A stretch of DNA of 64,000 nt from Phycisphaerae bacterium (lineage in GTDB: Bacteria; Planctomycetota; Phycisphaerae; UBA1845; Fen-1342). Made by a program: the position numbers and the translations under genes. Within the stretch, counting starts at the first letter, position 1. Each line of letters opens with the position of its first letter. The stretch is from the NCBI GenBank assembly GCA_022072445.1, contig JAJVHV010000009.1:1-64000 (forward strand), given 5' to 3'. The notes beneath the pieces were generated by a model that saw only the letters and a list, made by a program, of their open reading frames with translations, was not told the DNA's origin and searched no databases. Positions 57,731-64,000 of the stretch are shown piece by piece.

Positions 57731-59344
57731 CTACTTTTGCAACCGGATCATCAGCGCCGCATTATTGCCGTTCGACTGTGCCGCGATGTCCACCTTGTAG
57801 CTCGTCACCCCCACCGCGCCGCTGCCCGTCTGCACCGTATCCGGGAATATCTCCTTGGGCAGTTGCACGCTGAACGAATTCTGCGGCGACAGCGTCGTCA
57901 GCGTGCTGCCCGCCACCTCGAAAACGCGGCGGCTGCTGTCGAAGCCGGTCGGAGCGGTTGGCCACGTCGCCGAGCCGTCGATGTCGTTGATCTGCGCGTT
58001 GCCGCTGTCGTAGTAGAACACCTCGAAGAAGTACGTCAGACCGACCAGCAGCCGGCCGGTTTCGTCCACAGGCGGGTTCCACTCCAGCACCAGGTCCTGC
58101 GTGCCGTCGTACGTGATGACGCCCGGACCGGTGTAGTCCGTCAGTGTGCCGGGCGGACCATGCTTGATCAGCTTCGGAATGCTGTGGAACACGAAGTTGA
58201 TCATGCGCGTGTAGACGCCCGTCGACGCGTCGTCGTAGGTCACTTCGGCCGTGAACGTATCGCCCGCGTTCATGATCGCGGTCGGCACGGCCCATTCCTG
58301 GAAGTGGTTCACCCCGACGTCCGGCCGCAGTGCGTAACCCAGCGTGCTCCACAACACGCCCTGCGCCGTCATGTTCGGCAGGTAGGCCGGCGCCGGGTTC
58401 GGCGGAGCGAGAATGCGCGCCGCGCTGATGTTCTTGCTCAACATGTTGGTGCCGCGGATTTCGAACGTGATCACGGTCTGGTCGCGCAGGATCTTCTGAA
58501 TGCCCGCGTTATCGCCGGGGAAGAACGCCTCCGCCGTCGCGTCGTCGATCTTGAGGTTCATGAAAAAGTTAAGCTGTATGCCGTCGGCCGCCCCGTCGCC
58601 GGAAGTCGTCGTCGTGTCAAAGTCGTCGATCGTCCCGTCGCCGTCGTCGTCGGCGTCAAACGGGTCGATCAGGCCGTCCTGATCCTTGTCGATCGCCTGA
58701 TTCGGGTTGTTGGTCGGCGCGTCGGTCAGCGAGTCGTCGCCCTTGCCGATGTTCGGCACGCCCACCGGCACGCCGTTATCGTCGAGCCGCACGGTAACGT
58801 CGTCGGCGATCACGTCGCTGCCGACGTCCGAATCGGCGCCCGGAGCAAGCACGTCGGCCGACAGATCGTCCGGTATCACCATCTGCCCCAGGTCGACGCT
58901 GCGCGTCATGTCCATGCCGGTGACGCCGGCGGGACCGTCGGCGTCCATCATGACCGGACCCAACGAGCGCCCGTCGGGTCCGAGCACCGTGACGATCATC
59001 GTGCCGTCCTTCTCATCCTCCGGCAGCTCGAGCACAAAGTTGCCTTCGGCGTCTGGCGTGGCGCGATAAATCTCGCCCGTCTCCGCGCTCTGCGCGACGA
59101 CCACGCCGAAATCGCCGGACGCGTTCTCGCCACGCGGCCGGGCCTTGGCGGCGTTAGAGAGCGTCAGTTGGCCCGATATCGTCAGAGCGGTGCTGGTATC
59201 GCCGGTGCCGCCTGTGTTGTTTCCGTCGGTCGTACCGCCGGTGTTATTGCCGTCGGTCGTCCCGCCGGTCTGATCGGACGTGTTCTGCGGGCAGCCGCCG
59301 ACGATGACGGCGGTAAACAATACGAGCATGCCAAATCGACGCAT
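57731..59344 (-). CDS. lipoprotein with calcium-binding type-3-like repeats
   Basis: A 537-residue secreted lipoprotein. ATG 59344 has ACGGAG at the right distance; upstream starts are closer or lie in noncoding DNA. The lipobox is VIVGGC with Cys18, then PQNTSDQTGG. A Thr/Asn/Gly-rich linker follows, then a beta domain (residues 50-120), then Asp-rich loops DKDQDGLIDPFDADDDGDGT near residue 220 that look like thrombospondin type 3 calcium sites. The C-terminal half is beta-rich and unrecognised. It is probably exposed on the cell surface. Confidence 0.75.
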   Translation of the reverse strand: MRRFGMLVLFTAVIVGGCPQNTSDQTGGTTDGNNTGGTTDGNNTGGTGDTSTALTISGQLTLSNAAKARPRGENASGDFGVVVAQSAETGEIYRATPDAEGNFVLELPEDEKDGTMIVTVLGPDGRSLGPVMMDADGPAGVTGMDMTRSVDLGQMVIPDDLSADVLAPGADSDVGSDVIADDVTVRLDDNGVPVGVPNIGKGDDSLTDAPTNNPNQAIDKDQDGLIDPFDADDDGDGTIDDFDTTTTSGDGAADGIQLNFFMNLKIDDATAEAFFPGDNAGIQKILRDQTVITFEIRGTNMLSKNISAARILAPPNPAPAYLPNMTAQGVLWSTLGYALRPDVGVNHFQEWAVPTAIMNAGDTFTAEVTYDDASTGVYTRMINFVFHSIPKLIKHGPPGTLTDYTGPGVITYDGTQDLVLEWNPPVDETGRLLVGLTYFFEVFYYDSGNAQINDIDGSATWPTAPTGFDSSRRVFEVAGSTLTTLSPQNSFSVQLPKEIFPDTVQTGSGAVGVTSYKVDIAAQSNGNNAALMIRLQK

Positions 59345-59560
59345 TAACATTCTCCGTGGATTCTGGGTTGCGGCGAGAACGCCGAACAGTCCGGCGCGGC
59401 CCGATCCCCCCGTCGTGTATCGGCCCGCGGCGGCGGTGGCTTCAAACATGCCGCGGTCTGGACGCGGGACGGCCAAGTTCCGGTATAATCGGCCGCGGTG
59501 CGACGGACCGCGCCGGAGCACCCTGGACGCCGCCAGACCGCGACCGAGCGAGGTGGAACC

Positions 59561-60310
59561 ATGCTCTTCGCCGCCCTGACCCTGTGGTTATTCGTCATCA
59601 TCTTCGCCGCCTCGGGCGTGCACGCGCTGTGGAGCGCGCTGCTCAAGCCGCGCGTCGTGAACGCGCTGCTGCTGCCGGGAACGCTCGTCGCGCAGCTCGG
59701 ACACGTTTTCGGACTGCTGATCACGGGCAACGAGATCAGCAACACGCGGCTGATGAGCGACGATCCGAAAGGCGAGCCGACCGCGGAGACGCCGGAGCCG
59801 CAGAAGCTGCCGATCATCGGTCCGGTCTTGGTCGGGCTGCTGCCGATCGTGTTCTGTGGGGCGTGCCTGTACGCGGCGGCGAACACGTGGGGCGCCGCGA
59901 TCGTCCGCGGGTCGGGGGTGGCGGGGCTGCCGCAGGAGTTGCCGCAGAGCCTGTCCAGCTTCTGGGACCTGCTGCGGCGTCTGATATCGATGAGCGAGGA
60001 GCTGCTGGGTGCGATCATTCACAGCGATCTGCCGAACTGGCCGACGGCGCTGTTCTTCTATCTGGCGGTGTGCTTGACGGTGCGGATGGCGCCCTTCGAG
60101 GGCAATAAACGCGGCGCGATCGGCGCGATCGTGCTGGCCGGGCTGATCGTCGCAATCGTCGGGTCGTGGGCGGGCAGCGTCCGGGAATTCGTGCTTCAGA
60201 GCTGGGCGGTGCTGAGCTTCGCGGTGGCGACGCTGGTGTTTCTCCTGCTGGCGTCGCTGCTGGTTTACGGGACGGTGGAGCTCGTTCGCATTCTGGCGCG
60301 GAACGGCTGA
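59561..60310 (+). CDS. multi-pass membrane protein, degenerate M50-like motif
   Basis: A 249-residue protein. ATG 59561 is preceded by GCGAGGTGGAA. Six or so hydrophobic segments span the protein. The stretch LLLPGTLVAQLGHVFGLLITG near residues 36-56 resembles the PGT-HELGH opening of membrane metalloproteases, with AQLGH in place of HELGH, so no zinc site is left. TATAAT at 59484-59489 is a likely -10, with a poor -35. No family is assigned with confidence. Confidence 0.5.
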   Translation: MLFAALTLWLFVIIFAASGVHALWSALLKPRVVNALLLPGTLVAQLGHVFGLLITGNEISNTRLMSDDPKGEPTAETPEPQKLPIIGPVLVGLLPIVFCGACLYAAANTWGAAIVRGSGVAGLPQELPQSLSSFWDLLRRLISMSEELLGAIIHSDLPNWPTALFFYLAVCLTVRMAPFEGNKRGAIGAIVLAGLIVAIVGSWAGSVREFVLQSWAVLSFAVATLVFLLLASLLVYGTVELVRILARNG

Positions 60311-60406
60311 GTCCGATTTGCGGTTCGCCGCGCGGTTGCCGCCCCATCCGCGACCGGGATAAAATCACTATCCGCCGCAGTTCGTCGGCGGACAGGGAGC
60401 GGGTGG

Positions 60407-62773
60407 ATGTCTGATATTCCGCGGCGCCGCGCGTGGCGCGGCTGGAGTGGTCGATCGGCCGGGGCGGTTGCAGCTTCGTTACTCGCGCTGCTGGGCGGGT
60501 GCCCGCAGAACGTCCAGTCGCTGCTGTCCATCGATCCACTGACCGCGCAGAAGCTGGCGACGTCTTCGGAGCCGAGCGATTTCGCGGGGCTGTTGCCGCC
60601 GGACGCGCTGCAGGTGTTTTCGGTCGACGTTCCGGCCGGTTCGGAGCTCGCGGTGGCGATTCGCAGCGCGGTGGGAGACGCGCTGCACATTGCGTACGTC
60701 GAGGCGCCCGACGGCGCGCGATTCGACGGTCTGGACGGCCTGATCTCCGACGATACGCACACGTTTGCGGATGTTGAGCAGAGCGCAGACGGGACCGTGC
60801 TGCGGTTCCGCGCTTCGGCGAAAACGGGCGGGACGTGGCGGATCGCGCTGCGCGGCCAGCCGCGCGACGAGATCGAGACGCTGATGCGGCAGTCGCGCCG
60901 CCGCAGCGTCGTCGAGAACGCATTCCTGCTGGGATACCTGCTGAGCAGCCTGAGCGACCCGGAGAGCATCGATCAGCCGGTGACGGATCTGCTGTACCAG
61001 GTGTTTCCGAACTACGGCTCGGCGCGGCGGTCGCTGGATTTTGTGATCCGCGTGGCGGTAACCGAGCCGGGCGAAGAGCAGGAGCTGGAAGTGCCGGCGC
61101 TTCCACCCGCGCCGCCGCAGCCGGGCGACACCAGCGGCGACGCTGGCAATGACAACGCGTCGGATAACGCGAACGACAATGCCGGCGGTGCGTCGAACGA
61201 GAACGGCAACGACAACGCCGACGACGGGTCGAACGACAATTCAGCCGACAACGGCAATGACAGCACGGACGGCAACGACAACGGCAGCGACGATTCGCCC
61301 CCGCCGAGCTCCGTAGCGCTGACGCGCGTGGTTCGCAGCGGCGACGCGGTTCCGGATCAGCCGGGCGGCACGACGTTCACTTACTTCAGTGCGCCGACGA
61401 TGAGTGCCGATGGGCGGGTCGCGTTTTGGGGCGGCTACGCGGGCGGTCACGGGCACGGCGGACTGTACGCCTGGGACGGAGCGGCGCTGCGGCGAGTCGT
61501 GGATGACGATCCGGCGCGGGCCGGCAGCGTGCCAGGCGGCAACCCGGGCGAGTTTTTCGGCGACTTTGTCATTCCGGTGGGCGGTGATGCGGCAACGGTC
61601 TTGTGGGAGGCGGGAGGCAACCTGCTGTTCGTCGGGCGCAGCCGGGGCGATGGCGCGTTTCGCGGAATCTACCGCTGGCGGGCGAGCGACGGCGGCGTAA
61701 GCCGCGTGCTCGACATGCGGCAGCTCGCGGGACAATACCCCGACGTGCTGTCGGGCGACACCGGGCCGGTCTTCGTGGCCGAATTCTTCACGCCGGGCGT
61801 GTCGGACGCCGGGGTCATCACGGCGATGGCGAAGTACAGCTACGTGACGACGGACCGCGGCTTCGCGCTGGGGACGGCGGTCTTCACCAGCGACGGGACG
61901 ACCATCACGCGCATCGTCGATGAGATCATCGGCGCCCCGGGCAACGTGCCTGACCAGGGGAGCGGAGCGTTCTTCGACGACATCGGCGGTGTGCTGACGA
62001 CCAATGCGCAGGGGCACACGCTCTTTCAGGGATCGTACACCGGCGGGCAGGGACGGCGCGGCGTGTATCTGAACATCGGCGCCGCCGCCACGCGCGTCAT
62101 CGACACGGCGACGGGGCGGACGTATCCGGGTTTACCGAGCGACGCCAAGCTCGGACTCGGCAGCACGGCGTTCACGGCGATGTCGATCAGCGATCCGGGG
62201 CACATCGCGATCGACACGGTGCTGACGACAGGCGGCGTGCCGCACGACACGGTGGTGTACTGGAACGGATCGACGTGGCAGGAGCTGAAGCGTGGCGACG
62301 GCGTCGTGGCCGACGTGCTGCTCACCGGGCTGGATCAGAGCGGCCGGTGCGTGTTGCTGGCCGGTGGAAGGCCGATCCTGGCGGGGCCGACGGGCGATAC
62401 GAAAGAGCTGGCGGCAACGTCGCCGGCGGAGCTGGGCGGCCGCGCGCCGACGTGGCTGTCGGGCGGCGCGATCAACAATCACGGCCGCGTGCTTCTGCGA
62501 TTCACTACGCCCGGCGCGGATCAGTCGGCGCTGGGCGGGCTGGCGCTGTGGACCGGCGAGAAGCTGCTGATCGCGGCGGACCTGGTTGCGTCGGTGCCGT
62601 CGGCGGGCGGGAGCATTCTGACGCTGGCGCTTCCGGAAACGGATCGGCCGGGTCGCAGCGGGGCACTGAATGATGACGACGAGTTTGCATTCCGCGTGCA
62701 GGAGCCGGGGGCGGATGCGAAGTCCGGCACCGCGGACGACGTGCAGGCGGTGTATGTGGGCAGGGGGGAGTGA
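60407..62773 (+). CDS. lipoprotein with Asn/Asp-rich linker and propeller-like domain
   Basis: A 788-residue protein. The lipobox is LALLGGC with Cys32, then PQN, as in the lipoprotein at 57.7-59.3 kb. Residues 40-235 are a beta-rich domain. Residues about 240-305 are a low-complexity linker of GND, NDN and SDN repeats. Residues 310-788 repeat a motif of the kind GDAVPDQPGGTTFTYF, VAFWGGY and GLYAWDGAALRRVVDD about six times, as in secreted Planctomycete propellers (possibly DUF7453). No enzyme motif is seen, so a surface structural role is likely. Confidence 0.72.
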   Translation: MSDIPRRRAWRGWSGRSAGAVAASLLALLGGCPQNVQSLLSIDPLTAQKLATSSEPSDFAGLLPPDALQVFSVDVPAGSELAVAIRSAVGDALHIAYVEAPDGARFDGLDGLISDDTHTFADVEQSADGTVLRFRASAKTGGTWRIALRGQPRDEIETLMRQSRRRSVVENAFLLGYLLSSLSDPESIDQPVTDLLYQVFPNYGSARRSLDFVIRVAVTEPGEEQELEVPALPPAPPQPGDTSGDAGNDNASDNANDNAGGASNENGNDNADDGSNDNSADNGNDSTDGNDNGSDDSPPPSSVALTRVVRSGDAVPDQPGGTTFTYFSAPTMSADGRVAFWGGYAGGHGHGGLYAWDGAALRRVVDDDPARAGSVPGGNPGEFFGDFVIPVGGDAATVLWEAGGNLLFVGRSRGDGAFRGIYRWRASDGGVSRVLDMRQLAGQYPDVLSGDTGPVFVAEFFTPGVSDAGVITAMAKYSYVTTDRGFALGTAVFTSDGTTITRIVDEIIGAPGNVPDQGSGAFFDDIGGVLTTNAQGHTLFQGSYTGGQGRRGVYLNIGAAATRVIDTATGRTYPGLPSDAKLGLGSTAFTAMSISDPGHIAIDTVLTTGGVPHDTVVYWNGSTWQELKRGDGVVADVLLTGLDQSGRCVLLAGGRPILAGPTGDTKELAATSPAELGGRAPTWLSGGAINNHGRVLLRFTTPGADQSALGGLALWTGEKLLIAADLVASVPSAGGSILTLALPETDRPGRSGALNDDDEFAFRVQEPGADAKSGTADDVQAVYVGRGE

Positions 62774-62790
62774 CGGAGGAGAAGGGGCCG

Positions 62791-63118
62791 ATGGCCATGC
62801 GCCGGGTTTGGAGGCACACTCAGGTCGAACCCCTCCCTGACGGTCGGGGCTCAGATGGCCATGCGCCGGGATTGGAGGCACACTCAGGTCGAACCCCTCC
62901 CTGACGGTCGGGGCTCGGATGGCGATGCGCCGGGATTGGAGGCACACTCAGGTCGAACCCCTCCCTGACGGTCGGGGCTCGGATGGGGGTGCTTGCGCCG
63001 AGTTCGCAGGCACACTCAGGTCGAACCCCTCCCTGACGGTCGGGGCTCGGATGGGGGTGCGTGCGCCGAGTTCGCAGGCACACTCAGGTCGAACCCCTCC
63101 CTGACGGTCGGGGCTCGG
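62791..63118. repeat. 64/68-bp tandem repeat, five copies
   Basis: Units start at 62791, 62855, 62919, 62983 and 63051; the first three are 64 bp apart and the last is 68 bp long. Each contains GCACACTCAGGTCGAACC and CCTCCCTGACGGTCGGGG. Frames through this gap (62774-63212) are repetitive and not believed. Confidence 0.85.
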
Positions 63119-63212
63119 CTGGGGGTGCCTCGCGCGACCGGCTGCCGGCGCCGCTCGGGACTCGGGCGGGGGGCGCGCGGGGGAAGTCGCGCGCGGCGTA
63201 ACGCTTGCCTGG

Positions 63213-63482
63213 TTACTTGCCCTTGACCGCGTTGGCCATGCGGGCGGCGCGGGACTTGCGGCGGGCGGCGGTGTTGGGGTGCAGCGTGCCCTGCGAAGCC
63301 GCGCGATCGATGACCTTGTACAGCGATGGCAGGGCGTCGGCGATCTTACGGGCGTCCGCGCCAGCGACCACCTCGCCGAATCGTCGCAGGTTGGATTTCA
63401 GGGCCGTCTTGCGGGTCTGATTTCGCGCACGGCGGCGGGCGTTCTGGCGGATTCTCTTCTTGGCTGAAAGCGAGTGAGCCAT
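63213..63482 (-). CDS. rpsT: 30S ribosomal protein S20
   Basis: An 89-residue primary 16S-binding protein. MAHSLSAKKRIRQNARRRARNQTRKTALKSNLRRF is the diagnostic start, and DRAASQGTLHPNTAARRKSRAARMANAVKGK the end. ATG 63482 gives normal length; a frame extension to 63641 lacks similarity. In many bacteria S20 represses its own translation, but no leader structure could be confirmed here. Confidence 0.96.
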   Translation of the reverse strand: MAHSLSAKKRIRQNARRRARNQTRKTALKSNLRRFGEVVAGADARKIADALPSLYKVIDRAASQGTLHPNTAARRKSRAARMANAVKGK

Positions 63483-63550
63483 GTCGATTCCTATCAAGGG
63501 CGGCGGATGGCCGCGTCGGCCGAGCCACGTGGCATTCGGTCGAGCCACGT

Positions 63551-63578
63551 AGTATAGCGATTGAGCAAGTGGCTGCAA
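63551..63578 (-). promoter_or_regulatory. rpsT promoter
   Basis: On the minus strand TTGCAG (63578-63573), 16 bases, TATACT (63556-63551), about 70 bases before the rpsT ATG. The rest of 63579-63821 holds no gene; it is the purA upstream region and shows no convincing promoter. Confidence 0.6.
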
Positions 63579-63821
63579 TGGGCTGGGTCGAAGCCGAAGG
63601 CAGCGCGTCATCAACCGTGGTTCCGGCGCTGCCCACCGCACACCTGTTCCCCCGCGGGCCCGTCCGTTGGTTGCGGTCCGGGCGCCGGCACGCTACAAGG
63701 TCCGCTTTGATCTTCGCTACCCCGGTTTCGCCGCCGAGTCCGGGTCGGTGCGAAGCCGTGATCCGCACGCGGGTTCGGCACGATCTGCGCGGCGTCGGAA
63801 TTACCACGACCGAGTCCAGGC

Positions 63822-64000
63822 ATGAGCGGTTTTGGATCCTTGGGACACACGTGCGTCGTCGGCCTGCAATGGGGCGACGAGGGGAAGGGCAAGATCGTCG
63901 ACGTCATGCTGGAGGATTTCGACGTCGTGGTGCGTTACGGCGGCGGGGCAAACGCGGGCCACACGGTCGTGATCGGCGGCGAGCGCTTCGCGCTGCATCA
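63822..64000 (+). CDS. purA: adenylosuccinate synthetase, 5' part
   Basis: The first 59 codons of purA before the window ends. [17 protein letters not shown] (residues 11-27) is the GTP P-loop with the catalytic Asp and Lys. [17 protein letters not shown] (residues 34-50) holds the active-site His region. The enzyme joins IMP and aspartate in AMP synthesis. It is truncated by the window edge, not by a mutation. Confidence 0.9.
   Translation, partial: MSGFGSLGHTCVVGLQWGDEGKGKIVDVMLEDFDVVVRYGGGANAGHTVVIGGERFALH

Overview
The window is GC-rich bacterial chromosome with short intergenic gaps and GTG/TTG starts. It looks planctomycetal, and Phycisphaerae-like is a tentative finer guess. The evidence is a prepilin-type protein with the H-X9-DG signature, a PEP-CTERM protein, secreted proteins with dockerin-type calcium repeats, lipoproteins opening with GGCPQN, a PmoA/DUF6807 protein, a TPR-containing PMT-like glycosyltransferase, and an rRNA operon that has lost its 16S gene. 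No phage, plasmid, CRISPR or secondary-metabolite locus was seen.

Layout. 0-0.5 kb: palindrome and 23-bp tandem repeats. 0.5-5.2 kb: complete branched-chain amino-acid ABC operon (livKHMGF) behind a good promoter. 5.2-6.4 kb: an IS200/RAYT-type transposase gene between inverted REP-like hairpins. 6.4-12.3 kb: a zinc-ribbon membrane protein, small secreted protein, lone MCE/MlaD protein, single-domain response regulator, three MITE-like 151-bp elements, secreted protein and polysaccharide flippase. 12.3-16.8 kb: H-X9-DG protein, RidA, PurD, a long 19-bp repeat field and a Gfo/Idh oxidoreductase. 16.9-21.4 kb: secreted helical protein, etfB-etfA, and an FmdB zinc-ribbon protein with two small membrane proteins. 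21.4-30.3 kb: PEP-CTERM protein with a peptidase-C15-like core, lysA, a nucleoside-type MFS transporter, a pseudo-receiver/DUF3052 protein, the TPR glycosyltransferase, DUF3553 and DUF2007 proteins. 30.3-40.6 kb: housekeeping genes recA, nnrE, a DegT aminotransferase, a homocysteine methyltransferase family gene, an NrnA-like phosphoesterase, ndk, fabI, yidC and an inositol monophosphatase. 40.8-45.3 kb: secreted EEP nuclease-like protein with dockerin repeats, zinc-free alcohol dehydrogenase, PQQ-type propeller. 45.5-49.4 kb: tRNA-Ile, tRNA-Ala, 23S and 5S with their own promoter and terminator. 49.4-51.7 kb: cupin lipoprotein coupled to a PmoA-family protein. 51.8-57.5 kb: metallophosphoesterase, a large GAF/PPDK-ATP-grasp/nucleotidyltransferase fusion and glutamate dehydrogenase. 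57.7-63.2 kb: two lipoproteins, a membrane protein and 64-68-bp repeats. 63.2-64 kb: rpsT and the 5' end of purA.

Functional links. Branched-chain amino-acid uptake, ETF, glutamate dehydrogenase, LysA and RidA fit amino-acid-based metabolism. PurD, PurA and Ndk are nucleotide genes, but they are dispersed rather than in one operon. The clearest departures from the textbook are the 16S-less rRNA operon, the transposase with flanking REP-like elements, the tripled 151-bp inverted-repeat element, and several fusion proteins of unknown role. Starts were chosen from visible ribosome binding sites and signal peptides. All functional names come from recognising motifs by eye, not from database searches.
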